This document shows positions 12,264 to 25,626 of a stretch of DNA of 64,000 bases, one piece after another (position 1 is the first letter of the stretch; every line of letters starts with the position of its first letter). The stretch is from Phoenix dactylifera (lineage: Eukaryota; Streptophyta; Magnoliopsida; Arecales; Arecaceae). A model generated the notes under the pieces. It was given only the letters and a program-made list of their open reading frames with translations, was not told the origin of the DNA and searched no databases. The stretch covers positions 8,349,194 to 8,413,193 of the forward strand of contig NC_052405.1 of NCBI RefSeq assembly GCF_009389715.1, given 5' to 3'. The translations under genes and the position numbers were made by a program.

Positions 12264-14589
12264 TTTGCGTTTTCTCAAGAATGAACTGGTGGAGTAGTAA
12301 GAGTTCTCTCCGACTGATTTTTCTGAATTCAAGTTGTTGGTTTCTTGCTGATTGGTTGCTGCTCTGGCTCTTCTTCCTTCTCTGCTTTCTTTTACTTTTT
12401 TTTAAAATTTTCTCTCTGCTTTTTTTAAGGCCACTGAATCAACGGGTGGCATGGATTGAAGACGTGGGGTCCAGGTACAGTATTCCACGGGGATAGAATA
12501 AGGTAGGTGATTTCCACCGTCTATGGTACAAGCTTATGAGTAGTATCATATGCAGATGCCCCTACGGGACCTAAACTTTTATTCTGATGCTCTCTTCTCC
12601 CATTCACATTTTGTATGAAATTGAGCAATTTTTTAATTAATTAGATGGAATTTATTTCTCTTCTAGTATTTGGAAGTCATGCATGAGAATGCATGCACCT
12701 GCATAACTAAAATTTCCATGCATTTGCTTATGTAGGACAATTGGCAGTTGAAGCATGACCTTAGTTAATGAACTTGGCTTCAAGATAACATAATTCTTCA
12801 TGTCATTTTCCACCTGCAGTTCCCTACATGATACGATTAATGAATAAGACTTAAGAATTATCGATATGCCGGTCTGGACAAGCAGAGGACCGCCTGAAAA
12901 TTCAAAGAAATACCATTTTACGACTTGGCCGCTGCAATTATAGACATAGAATTCAGCTTGGAATTAGAATTTAATTGCAGGTGTTCCAGGTCTGAAGCGA
13001 CATGAACAATGCAAAATTCAGCCTGCCAACCAACTCCTTTGCCTTCCTAGTCAAAACATTGGAAGTCCAGCAAGCATTTTTCGCATCGGATTTCCTTTTC
13101 GTCTATTCATCTACTACTAAATATGAATTTTAAGATACATCCCTAGAGTTCCACTAGTCCATGAGGCCTAATTCTGTCTTAAACTCTATGCTATTATATA
13201 TGCTTCTACATTTCCTTCTCTTTTGTGACTCTGCAATCAACTCTCCCTTAATTACTTGCCAAGCAGGCTAAGCTAAGCTTGTTGGCATCCCTCTTCAGTC
13301 TATGATTCAAGTCTTGGTGGAGGTATGTCCCTATACCTTTTCCTTGGTTTCAGATCAGGAGATCCAATTTTTCCAGTGAGTAGCTGCCTATGTATTTGCT
13401 AAATAACTTGTAATTTAGTAGGACATGAATCACACAAGTACCTCATGACATCTCTAGCTCAATCCTGAACAGGAGATGGAAAAAAGAATAAAAATTCTCA
13501 GTCCCCAGGCAAGGCATGTGCATCCCACATGTGAAATAATGGTCTGATATTAAAGAGAATGGGAAACTTCGCACATATAAGTGGTTCATGGATATCTAGT
13601 TTAGACTTTTTAATGGCTCTTGGTAGGGTTATCATGGACCAACTCCAAGTTGGCCAGTCCACAAGGTGGAGACAAGTGGACCGAATTTTTATTAAGGAGT
13701 GCCTTGTGCACCTAAAATACCTTCGTACAATATTTTGACTATATATATTCCAAACATAATTGACATTTTTCTAATGCATGCATTTGGCAGTCACCGGGTC
13801 ATCATTTATCTAGAAAGGAACATAGAATGATAACTCAAATCATTTATTTTTAATGGAGGCCTTAAAAGTATGTTATTTTCTCTTTCTTTTTTTCTTTTTT
13901 CTTTTTTTCTTGATGGAAAGTAGAGGAAGTGAGAAACTTCCCTCAATTTATTATAAATATATAGAATATAGTCTACAGAGTTGATTCATAAGAGGAGATG
14001 GGAGAAAAGGTACATTAGGTGATCTTTTTATAGATAGCTTTTTTTCTTTCAAAATAATAAATATTTACGTAAGATAGTTGCGTATTTATAATGTGAGTGT
14101 TTTTTTTTTTTATGAAGAGGGAGGCAAAGCCACCCGGGCCTTTATTAGAAAAGTGGAGTCTACAAAACAACATGTTTTTTATTCTGACGGAAATGACTAT
14201 AACTCGAGCAATCTCTACTACAACCTGTTCACGTTGATAGACTTCGGACTTCTCTAATTCTCACAACACTGAACTCGGCAAAGTAGTTAAGGATACTTTC
14301 TCCCATAGTAGCAAATAAAACAAGAGTGCTAAAACACTCCACGATTCATTATATTTAATATTACATTATTCTAGTTAAAACATGCCATTGTACTGCTTTG
14401 CCTGAAGCTTGCTGAAGCCTCTCCCACATATTCCAGATCTTCTTAGGCTCAAGAAGGGCTTTTGGATGTTATAGGCCACATTTCCCCTTGGATTTTGATG
14501 ATTGTAAACTACTAGCTCTCGTTTTATACTTTTACTCCCTTTCATATTCAAAGAAGAGTCCGTTGTACGTAGATAGATTAAAGAGCTCA
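12259..14589. other. Intergenic spacer
   Basis: No gene is recognised. It includes two poly(T)-headed repeats: about 13,890-13,985, and 14,101-14,175, which resembles 27,592-27,670. The stretch just below 14,590 is presumably the 3' UTR of the PLP-enzyme gene. Confidence 0.6.
14101..14175. repeat. Poly(T)-headed dispersed repeat, probable reverse LINE/SINE tail
   Basis: A T run is followed by atgaagagggaggcaaagcc and cctttattagaaaa. A close relative follows a pyrimidine run at 27,592-27,670. Read on the minus strand, the order is an AATAAAGG-like signal, a short body and poly(A), as at the 3' end of a non-LTR retroelement. The family is inferred. Confidence 0.45.
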
Positions 14590-17500
14590 TTAGATTCTGA
14601 AAAGGATCAGTTTGGGATCTATGTCTTCCGGAACAGTGCTTGGATGAGGGTGCTCGGGAAGGGAAAGAGCGATGCTTCTTGCACTCTCTAAGTAACTCTC
14701 ATAGTTTTGAGCAACACTAATTGACTTGAAGCTCTCAGTGCTTGCTCTTGCTGCCTCCAAATTCCCTGCCTTATCTTCCTTTGCAGCAATACCATTCTCT
14801 ACCAACAAGTCACGCGATGCAAGGGCTAGCTCTTCCTTCATCAGATGATACTTGAACACCCGCTTTCGAAAAGTCCAATCCCCTGTCACCCAATCAAATT
14901 GATACAGGGGGAGGAATCGATGACCATACATTGCGATGAACTCGAGTGAAGCAAGGACGAATGCAAACTCTTCTTTGGACATGTAGTATGGGAGGCTAAT
15001 TCTAGTCCATCCAGGTTTCAATCCACTGTACCCCTGTCCAATACGACAACTAGCATTACTATTTGCAACAAATGTCAAGAGAACCATCTTAGCTATAATC
15101 AGCATCACATATGAATAAGTAGGCAAGAAGACTAGGATTAATACCTTCAGGATAGCTGATCGAATGTGAAGAGAAAGTGTCTCATCCACTTCAAGGAGAT
15201 AGTGGCCATAGGGACCAGCACAAGCACACCCACCACGAGCCTGGATGCCAAAGAGGTCATTAAGTAGCTTGGCAACGAAGCGCCCATGGAGGGGCTTGCC
15301 TTTCTTGCTCTCTCCCTCTGCCCACCTAAAAGCTTCTCTGATTGCTCCATTACCAGCTCTAGGACCATATGCCTCATTGGCTGAGGAATTCATGGGAGTG
15401 TACACGAGGAAGGAGAAGATAGGGAGTCGGTTGACTTGTTTGTTGCCTAGTACTACAATGTTCTTGTTGGGGAGGAGCCTTCTGAGTGCTGTCTCAGCAT
15501 AAACTCGCTCTTGGAGATCGATGAAGTCATGACCTATGTACTCTTTCACCCAGAAGGCCAGTGCAGCTCTAACCTTTTGGATGATGGGTGGAGTTCCATT
15601 GTCTTCCCGCTCCTCGATATGATCATAGTATAGTGTATCCTACATTAAAATTTTTGCGTCGTCTTAGATGCCAATCCTAGAATCAAGTAAATCTCACCAT
15701 GAAGTCATCTTAATAATTACCTTCTCATCGAAGCCATTGACATAAGCTACAGTACCACCTCCACAACTTGAAGGTGGGGAAGACCTCAGCTGATAGAGGT
15801 CTTTGTTCATCAGAAGGATGCCAGGAGTTCCAGGGCCCCCAACAAACTTATGTGGACTGAGGAAGACCGCATCATATCCTTCTATATCTCCAGATCGCAT
15901 ATCAATTTCCACGTATGGGCCACTGCATAATGAAACATAAGGCCATAAGAGCACCATCATGATGCTAAATCCTTGAACATGTACATGAAGGCCAAGACAA
16001 AGTCACAGCTGATGGAGTAGTCCTGGGAGGGGTGGACTTGGGAGAAACCTAACCACAGGTTAAGGATGGTTCAGTTTAGGTCTCTGGATGTTTTTGTTTA
16101 ATATTAGAGCTTTTGAAGTCATAGAAGTCATAGAAGTTGCTGATGAACCTTATTTGCAGGTGGGCATTTCTTAAAGCTAATAAGTGATCTTTATCAACAT
16201 AGGAATTCCGGGCAAGGAGTTACCTGCTTGTGGATATTAAAGAAGAACTTATATTTCTTTATGAGACAAAAAAACTGAGGAAAAAGAAAAAAAAAATGCG
16301 GGAAGCCAGCAAGCGACATCTCAAGTTGAAGGTAGAAGAAAGGACAACGATGCATTTAGATATTGAGGCTAGCCAAAAATGTATCGATCACAAGGTCAAA
16401 CCATAATTTTTAATGGACTCCAAGTCTCCTATTCAGGTCCCTAGCTGTCAGCTGATTTGGAATCACGTCTGATACATTCTTAACAAAATAAATTACATCA
16501 CTTGCTTGATTGAGTATTAGAAAAAGGTATTTGCTGCTAAACTAAAATATAGAGCAAATGATTTGACCAAGTTGAGTGTCAAACCCACCTTGGTCACCCT
16601 ACATCTTTATTTTTCTTTTCTTCTTAGCCTCCTAGGTGCATGATGCTTTGAATTTTTGAAAACGAGAGCTGCCCAAACCATGACAGAAAACAGTAACAGG
16701 CATGACATGAACGCAGCTGAGCACTGTTCTATCAAGGACCCAATCCGGTTCCAATCTCAGCCCATACAATGAGATTGGAAAAAATAGAGGCTACGTCTTA
16801 CCTTGCAGCAAAGTCGAAGCATGCAAAGGCGCCATGCTGGTGGAGAAGGCGAGCCAAAGCCCGAGTATCGGTAAGGATTCCGGTGACATTGCTGCCGGCC
16901 GAGAACGAGCCCAGCAGGGGACGGTTTGCATACTTCGGGGACATGAGCTCAATCCTCAAGGCCTCCATGTCGAGAAGGCCCCTGTCATCCATGCCTATCT
17001 CCACCACCTCCGCAAGGCTTTGACGCCATGAGAGGAGGTTGGAGTGATGCTCATATGGCCCTACAAAGACAACCCATCTTTCCTCATCCCTCAGGCAGTT
17101 CAGCACCCTCTCTCGCATGATCGAAGGCACTGCAATGCCTATCACCTCTTGGAGGCGCTTGATGGCCGCAGAGGAGCCCGAGCCACAAAATATGAGTGCC
17201 TCGTTGGGTCCTCCTCCCATGCATCGCTTAATGTACTCCGCCGCTTTGTGAACCATCCTTGTGGTCTTGCTCCCCACAAAGCTATCATCCGTGTGCGTGT
17301 TCCCTATAGGCAGATCAATCCAGATTCATTTCTTCCATCCAATTCAGAAGACAAACTATGAAGTAATAACTAAAATTTACATAATAAATTCTTGTCGAAG
17401 ACTTCGAAAACTTTAGATGCTTCAAGTTTTTTCTTTGAAAGAAATAGCTTGATGCTTTTAACAAAGAGAGGGGAGGAGTAACTCAAAGAAAGAAGCTAAG

Positions 17501-17790
17501 GAGGCTAGTAGACTACCATAGACAGGGAGGACTTCTTGGATGATGTAGTTCTCAATGTATTGCAAACACCTCCCTGATGCTGTGTGATCGGCATACGTGA
17601 GAAGGCGCTTTCCAAATGGGGTGTTGAACTCCAGGCCTCCTCCGATCAGCTGAGACCGCAGCCATGCGGCCCTCTGTTCTGCTTCTTTGCTTCTCTCCGA
17701 CTTCGTCCTTAGTAAACCAAATAGCACAGAGTTGTTGTTAGGCAAGTAATCACCGATGTTTGCCGAGCCATGAGCTTGATCGATTTCCAT
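14590..17790 (-). CDS. PLP-dependent class V aminotransferase-fold protein (cysteine desulfurase-like)
   Basis: Five exons: 17790-17517, 17303-16802, 15922-15721, 15639-15145 and 15033-14590. They join in frame to 638 residues. Fold-type I landmarks: YADHTASGR near the N-terminus, a CGSGSSAA cofactor-phosphate loop, FDFAAS with Asp255 positioned for the PLP ring nitrogen, and SPHKF with Lys284 as the Schiff-base lysine. After these come GTPPIIQ and a Cys/Gly-rich GGCACAGPYGHYL block in the desulfurase-like C-domain. The family includes cysteine desulfurases, epimerases and MoCo-sulfurase N-domains, but no substrate can be assigned. Residues from about 540 on (after YQFDWVTGDW) form a long tail beyond the usual 400-450-residue core. 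No clear transit peptide is visible. Exon 5 starts with GYSGLKPGWTRISLPYY, a usual class V C-terminal signature. All catalytic positions are present. Confidence 0.87.
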
Positions 17791-17810
17791 GCTTCTACGA
17801 AGGGAAGGAG

Positions 17811-17830
17811 TGTGTGTGTGTGTGTGTGTG
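17811..17830. repeat. (TG)n microsatellite
   Basis: Ten TG units lie about 20 bp upstream of the PLP-enzyme start codon, reading (CA)n in the gene sense, so they are in the leader or core promoter. Confidence 0.9.
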
Positions 17831-19433
17831 TCTGAGGAATGATGCTTGTGCTACGCTTGCCGTCAATTTAAAGCTTCATGATAAAATAAATGCAGAGCAA
17901 TAAATTTCTGAATTCAACTCTACAAGAAATCTAACATTTGCGGTCTGCAAGAGGGCATTGCGACTTGGCCAAAGTACTGTTATTCGCTGAATGTTCAAAG
18001 AAAGAACACCAAGGAAAGAACATCCCTCCCACTAGGAAAATAAAATTGTCTAGAGGTATGTAAGCCTGGACTCAGCCTGGGATCAATGGTCAAAACAATT
18101 GCATAAGGGGAAAAGCAAATTTCACGAGTTTGATATTTTCCTGATGGCTAAGGTTTTCTACCAGAGTTCAAGCCACTAGATAGACCGATTACAAGGTTGA
18201 TGAGTTATTTATTTATTTATTTATTTGCTTCTTATCCATATTCATCTATCTTAATCTTTGCCTGCCTTGCTTGTATGCATTGATTTGCTGAAAAGAACTT
18301 TCGTCTTTAAATCGTGGGTCTTCCTTTTTCCCTGCTCTTCTGACCTCAATCTTCTTTGGGGACATCAAGCATGCCAACGTCGCTAAAAAGAAAACCCTCA
18401 CTTATTCAAATTAAATAGATTATTACGAGGTTGTAATCTGGCTTCTGCACTGACTATTTAGGACATGCTGTAGATATTCCATCAAAAGTAGGAGAAATTC
18501 AATGGAAAATCTGACGAGCATTTTTTGACACATAACTACCAGGAATAATTGGCCATGCTTAAATATCGCTTTTGACGGAAATCTACATTTGAATAATTAT
18601 GAGGCCATTTTTCACAGCATTACCGGTTGTGTCATGCTTGAACCAGTTACTGTTTGAAGGAAAGGAAAGGGATTAAGAAAACGAAGAAAAGAATGTTGAC
18701 TCTGACATTTTCCTGCAATGTGAAGCTACCTTAGATTTCTCCGGATGCCGGCAAATTTCAGCTGTCATTTTTTTATGCAATCCAAACGCTATTTCAGCAA
18801 CCCAGATGGTTAGAATAATTCAACGAGAATTAATGTTGTTTTAGACTGCGAGGGCATGCATCACCTGGTTTGCTTGGTTCAATTGTCTTTGGGCTTGTGA
18901 CCTGGCATCGCAGAGTTCATGGTATTGCAGAGGTGCTGAGTCCAAGGTCTTATGTAATCTATGGACCCTACTGTCGCATTGAATCCTTAAGAATTTTAAG
19001 TAACTGGTGTTCGGTAGTCAGATATATTGGTCTGCTCTCATGAATTGCTCGCACCCACCATTTGAACAAAATTCGAAATAAAGAGCATAGAAGACCGTTA
19101 ACGATCCTTGAGGAGATTTCAGAGTTCTACTACTCCCAATGCAAACCGTTATGGATGTTGACCAAAATAGTTGGATTTTTCCAAGTCTGAAGTTCTTATG
19201 TCGGTCTTTCTTATTTTGCCGCATCTTGTTTACTTACACGTTTCAACCTAGTCGGTGTGGTTTGAAAAAAAAGTAACATTTGGAGACGGACGGGCCTAAA
19301 CCATTCAGTTCTATTTCAACAAGTCAAGTCATAGCAGTGTTAGGTTAGCAGTTAATTCTTTTCTGGAGATGATGTTTTAGGTCAGAATTGCCGGTGGACA
19401 TTTTATTGATCTTAAATGGTAATATTAATTGAA

Positions 19434-19473
<40 letters not shown>

Positions 19474-20489
19474 TTGTAAAAAAACTAGATGTGATATCTC
19501 GACTTTGCATGGAGGAAGGACCCCTCTGAAATTATCGATGCATTTTTATTTTTCTAGTTTTCCCAAAATGCCATTCATATAGAAGATAAAACTTGAACTC
19601 CCTCCTTAAAGCTGTTGTTGTTAAAAAGCTACATCAAATGCACTTTTCCTAGTATTGCAGGTTTTAGCCAACAACAAGCATTGTGGTTAAGATTTTGGCT
19701 TTGCCAGAGAATGTGATCAACAATTAATTGGTAGTGGTTGGGTGGTTGGGCTTGAGTGCAATCATTGTTGGCAATAACTATTTCATCAATATACTCGACC
19801 CTTGATAATGTAAGAAGAAGCATGTAGGAGACAAGCATGTGCATGCTATCACACCTTAAATCTGGAACATAATACGGACGTGCTACCATAAGATGTTGCT
19901 CATAATAACACAAAACTAATAATATATATATATATAAATTATACAATAGTAAAATTGGTTTAATATTTTTCTATTTATTAAATAAAGATATGAAAGTGCA
20001 GGGCGTCTAAATTCAGAATTTAAATATTTCAAAGCTACATAATCCATAATTTTATGGTCATAAGCTAAATTTATTATTAGCATGTTACTATGCTTCGAGC
20101 TTATTATCTCGACCTTCACTTGGTTTATCCCTCCCTGCTTCTAGCAGCTTTATTTATCAGAAAAAAATAAAGAGAAGAATGAGCTTCGCAGCTCCATAAG
20201 TAACCATGCACCACAGGATTAAGTATATAGAAAGTAAATTTTTTATTGTACAATAAAGTATTTTGTAGACATAGTAACGAACCATGTCGTAACAATCCAA
20301 TCATGTAAGGTTAAAACTGGATCGGATACTAATATATTCATATCTATATTTGTTTTCTTTGATGAATACAGATACAGATATGGATGTTAGTTTAATGCAA
20401 AAATTCATATATATATTTGTTTTAAACGAATATGGATACAAATCAGATACCGAAACTATGGGTATAAATACAGGTGTAAATTGGATAAT
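17831..20489. other. Intergenic spacer with simple repeats
   Basis: No gene is recognised. It contains (ATTT)n at 18,204-18,226, (ATT)n at 19,438-19,474 and (TA)n near 19,920-19,936. A dispersed repeat with the core aaatctggaacataatacgg at 19,859 has relatives at about 36,838 and 54,338. Confidence 0.6.
19438..19474. repeat. (ATT)n microsatellite
   Basis: About 12 perfect ATT units in intergenic DNA. Confidence 0.9.
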
Positions 20490-21854
20490 TAAACTTTAGA
20501 GTAAATTACAAAAATCTTTCTGAGATTAGGAATAAATTATACTTGCACCTAATAGTATGAAAAACCTACGCTTACCCCTTGAGGTTTATTTTTATTCAAT
20601 ATTTTAACCCATAACTTAACAGAATATTAATCAAACCATTAACTTTTAATAGAACCCAAATATCACGTCAGAAAAAATTTAAAAAATAACCAAAATAACC
20701 TCACAAAAATCACTCTGAGGTATATGTTTATTATACTTACACCCAAGATTTTGTAAAAACCTACAACACCCATTTAAATTGACAGTGTTAGTAAAATCGT
20801 TTATCTATTATAAAAAGTTAAAATTATCTCTATAAGAAAAATAAGGCTCATATTTTACTTTTATGACTCTCGGAACTCTTCGAAGTATTGCATCTTCAAG
20901 AGTCTCCTTCTCTTCGAGATTAAGTGTCTAGGGGTTCTTTCCCACTTTGTCACCCCACCACGAGCGTCCCTTCCCGACGAGCAATCAACAAAAAGCTTTC
21001 AATTGATATCCGATGGCGAGCATCTTTTTCGAACAACATCCGTCCTTGATCAGGTTTTGTTCTTGCTTTTTCGTCCACCACATCATTGAGATTGAAGATA
21101 CCGGTGTATTATTAGCTGATTTTGAGTTTTACTTGTCCAATCCTATAGACATGATTCCTTAACATTATCGTTGTGAACGAGGATTTTTATATCTATATAT
21201 GGAGCTATAATAGCTTTAGAAGCCTATCATTTAAAGGATCCAAATCAGTACATGCGTGAGAACTCTTCTTTTTAGAGGGTACATCAGTTGCGATTCCATA
21301 GTCTAGCTTGGACCATAAACATGCTGGCTCAAGCGATAAAACTCTTGATGTTAGTTTTCTGCAGCAGAAAATTTTAGGGGCATCCTCTTGCTTGGAAGAT
21401 TTAGATTTCTTTTTCTTTGGCACATGGCACTTTTTTGATAATTCATCAAGATCAAGCTCAGACCTATGGCACTTCACTTCTCCTCTTTGGGTGGATGTTA
21501 TATAACTTAAGGCTAGTTTGGTCATTTTTTTAATTTTTTTCTGATGTGGCATTTAGGTCCTATTAAAGTTAATAGTTTGGCTAACATTCTGTTAAATTAT
21601 GGGTTAAAGTGTTGGATAAAAACAAACCTCAGGAGGATAAGCATAGATTTTTCAAACTATTAGATGCAAGTATAATTTATCCCTAATCTTAGAAGACTTT
21701 TTGTAATTTACTCATAACTTAGGAGTAATTTTGACTTTTTATATGATAAAATGGATTCAGTGACGCCGTTTATTTAACTAGGTGTAAGTGTAGTTTTACA
21801 AACTAATGGTAACGTAAACCTTACGAGGGTTTTTGTAATTTACTCTAAACTTTA
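20490..21854. mobile_element. Long-inverted-repeat element, MULE-like
   Basis: About 210 bp at 20,495-20,703 reappears as a diverged reverse complement at about 21,508-21,722. Shared blocks include gtaaattacaaaaatc, the aataaattatacttgca block and caccttg-type purine-poor runs, ending in a common cacgtcag/ccacatcag block. A further partial arm (21,730-21,854) repeats the outer terminus tttagagtaaatt. Arms of about 200 bp with this sequence are typical of non-autonomous Mutator-like elements. I found no convincing 9-bp target duplication. The interior of about 0.8 kb is less AT-rich and contains a 115-codon minus-strand frame (21,205-21,552), possibly captured host DNA. An outer, weaker inverted pair (about 20,317-20,420 and 21,975-22,145, ggatatggat-rich) suggests that it sits inside an older element. 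Confidence 0.6.
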
Positions 21855-23978
21855 TGACCATAGAATCAAAAATAGTACTAAGTAAATAGTAAATCAAGTT
21901 AGTAGCATATTAATATGGTAATTTATTTTTTCTTAAAAGTTTATGAGTACTATATAAAATTAAATAAGATTATAAATAAAATCGGATATGGATAGAGATC
22001 AAATAGTTGTCTATCCAGATCCATATCCATTTTTCTTTGACGGATATGGATGTGGATATAGATACTAGTCAGATGCTCAAATTTCTATCCATATTCGGAT
22101 AGTTTTAGATGTGAAAATAGATCTAGACAGATATTATCTGATCCACTTTCCCCCTTACAATCATGCATATACAAATTATACAGGTTCGTAAAGTTGAATT
22201 CGAGTAAAGTCTAAAATATTTGTAGTCATTATAAATTTAGTATCTAGCCACATTATCAATTAAAATGGTGCTCAGAGTTTTTTCGTACTACGGTCACTAT
22301 AACCCATGACAGGACTGTTTTTGTAATCAATAAGATATCATAGTTTGTAATCGTTATCAAATTTAACTCGTTAGTAGTAGGTCACTTTCGTTAGATGCTA
22401 GTTTTAGGATGTCAATTAGCCCCCATTCTAAGAGGCAGTCATATCTATCTGAGAGCTCGTAAGATATTTTATATTTTTTATAAATCATACCTGTATAAAT
22501 AGGCTGAAAACATGCTAAATGGCTTCATAAAAATTTAAAAAGCACAATCATGTCATATATATCATTTTCATAGTAACATGCAATTTTTTATAATTTATAG
22601 ATCATAATTCATGTATAAATCGTTCACAGTAAAGCACAATGTTATTTGATATAAAATATGAATTATTCGTAATATAGATCCTAAACTTTAAGAGAATGCA
22701 ATGCTAGTTATATCAGTATAATTTATATTTTCATACTTTATATAAATTAAAATTAACCAATAATTTAAAAATTAGTAAAATTTGAGCCATGGTCACTTAC
22801 CTCGGTTAGCCTATAGATTACTCAGTTTAGATGGGCAAATCGGCTACATTTATCCAAAACCATTTAAGAAGATATATAAATTTACATTCAACTATTTAAA
22901 AAAATAAAAAAATAAAAAACTCTAGGAGACCGAATGGAGTTGATCGGGCTTCATACCTAAAATAAAGAAAAGAGGTAGGAAAGATCAGGAAGGCTATTGC
23001 ATTAGAGTTGATCGAGGACTATCTATAGTGGTCTACTAGGGTACATAGAGAACAAAACAAACAAGAGATGGGATCTATTATTTTATTTTATTTTTTACTA
23101 TATATTATTATTTTTATTTTCTCTCTCCTCTCTTTTTTCTATTTATTTATTTTTTTTCTTGTCTCTCTCCCTTCCTCTATCTCTTTCTTTCTTTTTTTTT
23201 TTTCCTTCTTTTCGGCAAAATAGGGGCGTGAAACCACCCCTCTCTAGAACAGGGAAGTGGGGAAAAAAGAGCACGATGGCGCAACGGGGTTGTGCCCGAG
23301 AAGGGCGCCGGTTATGGGAGCCCGGCAATGAGAAACAACTACCAAAGAAGACGGTGAGGTAGAAGAAAAGAAAAAAGAACGATTAGCAACACAGTGTGTC
23401 ACTTGGATTCGTTGGCCTCTCGGTATACATAAGTGGCTTGGAAGGATATGAGGTTCTAAGTACTGGAATATAGGACGTGGGTGTCGAATATCAAAGTTCC
23501 TAAAGTATCCAACATATTAAACCTAAAAAACTTAGACACGAAGGCAGTTATATTATTTTAATTATTTATATGTATACTATACTGGAAATCTATGTGCAGT
23601 AATATGAGGTTATTTATGAGGGCTTCAAAACAGTCGTTGGCCATAATTGCACTAACGGGCCCATCCTAGTTACAAGTGACTTGGTTCAGGGCCCAGAACA
23701 TCTTTATTTTGTTACGCCCATTGGAATGGTCAGCAGAGGCTGCAGAGCCCACCACCCTCACTCTTTCTTTTCTCTCCTCGATTCCCATTCAACCTGAAAC
23801 ACTAGACCGTGGGCGAGGAGGCAGCAAATTTACTTCAATGCGCATGCTTTTCGCCATCAAGAAGGAATTGAGAGTTCAAAGCATGGGATTTGCTGTCATG
23901 GTCTTAGGAGGACGCGACGGAGGTAGAGAGGAAGTAGGTCTCCTCCTCCTCCTAAGTTCTCCTCCTCCTCCTCATCAT

Positions 23979-24019
23979 CTCTCTATCTCTATCTCTATCT
24001 CTATCTCTATCTCTATCTC
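23979..24019. repeat. (CTCTAT)n minisatellite
   Basis: Six to seven perfect hexamer units in intergenic DNA. Confidence 0.9.
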
Positions 24020-25626
24020 GAACTGCAAAGCAAGCAAATTCTCAATACACCCACAATTTTGTCACAACTAGATATATTTTTAGAATTACAACAGATTCTC
24101 CAATGCTTCACAAAGCAAATGATATATAATTTTGTTCCCTTCAAAAAGATCTTTTTCATGAGGACTGCAAGGGGATCTAATCCTACACCCTAACCTACCC
24201 TGCCGAGACCTGATCGAGCCTAGCACTTGTAGAACCAGGATGCCAAAAAATAGGAGCTTGAAAGGAAGGCCGATTATCCTTTTTCTTGTACTCTTTACTT
24301 TCTTTTTATTTGGTAGGTTGTATCCGCATTAGAACTATATGAAATGCCATTGTTAATAAGAGGCTGATGCCCTTCGGCATCAAATCCATGCAAACTAAAA
24401 TATTGTAGTTCTTCGAGAAGATTTAATTGCTCCGTTTTCCCTGCTCACAGTGTCAAGACTACTTGGTCCTACCCACTTCTAATGATCTTTGGATACATGC
24501 ATTCGTCAGTTCACAGTGATATTAATAATGATTAAGCTTGACCTCTTATCCGGGTTTGAGCTTTTCTTCCCACCAGATACGTCTTATAAGTTAGCAATTC
24601 AAAGTTTTTTTTTTTTTTTTTGTTGAAGAAATGCAATTCAAAGTAGATGCCATATGATCTCCAAGATTTCCTTGTTCTTAATTGTTGACCACGAAAAAAC
24701 GTTTTTGATGCCGCAGATTTCCAAAGAGCGGAATAAGAAGGGTACCAAATTCCCCTTCGATTAAATGACACAAGTTATGTCAAGATGCCAACTAGAAGAA
24801 ACAATTCAACTAGCTTCAATGGCTGAAAGGAATGCATCCTCTTAAAAGTTTGATGCTGACCTGCCTACAATTTTGCATTTGATTAGTTACAGCCTGCAAG
24901 TCTAGGACCTTTTTCCCGATTTAACATAACATAGATTAAAAATAAAATTTAATGTTAAAATTACTTGAATTACCAAAATGAATACATTTTGAAAGTTTGA
25001 TACTAGTTTATAAACTGTCTAGATTTTTATGTTCGAGGACCTTATTTAGTAACTACAACTTCAGAGTTTAGGATTCTTTTTTTTTTTAAAAAAATAAAGT
25101 AAAACATTATTAAAAAAATAAAATAGAAGGTCCAAAGGTGTAAAATTTGGAGAGAAAAGCTCCCAAAGATTTTTTTTTTTTTTTTTTTTAACTTTATATT
25201 TGAGGATCGAACATTTATCATACAATACTGATGCTCTGCTATTAAGCTATAAGGGAACTTTAAAACCTGTTTAAGGGAAAGTGAAGGAAGGGGTGGGCGT
25301 GGAGCATGGAGAATCTAGCACTCTCTCTCTCTCTCTCTAACAAACTGATAAGGCCTCTCCCAGTTTAGTTTGGGTCCCGCTAAATTATGCCTTGAGATTC
25401 CAAAAATAATGCTTGCATGGTGAACTATAAATGATTGGAAGGCCCTTATAGAATTTCTTTTAAGAAGAAAAATAAATATCATTACTTTTATCGGAAAAGA
25501 TTTTCTAGTTTTGCTCTATAATTTGGATTGTGTTGCCTATGGAGAGGGTGAAGTTGATCTTGCATGTCAAATACTATCAAAAATGGTATGTATCTCAAAC
25601 TAGGATCAAATAAAATTAGTTCTATC

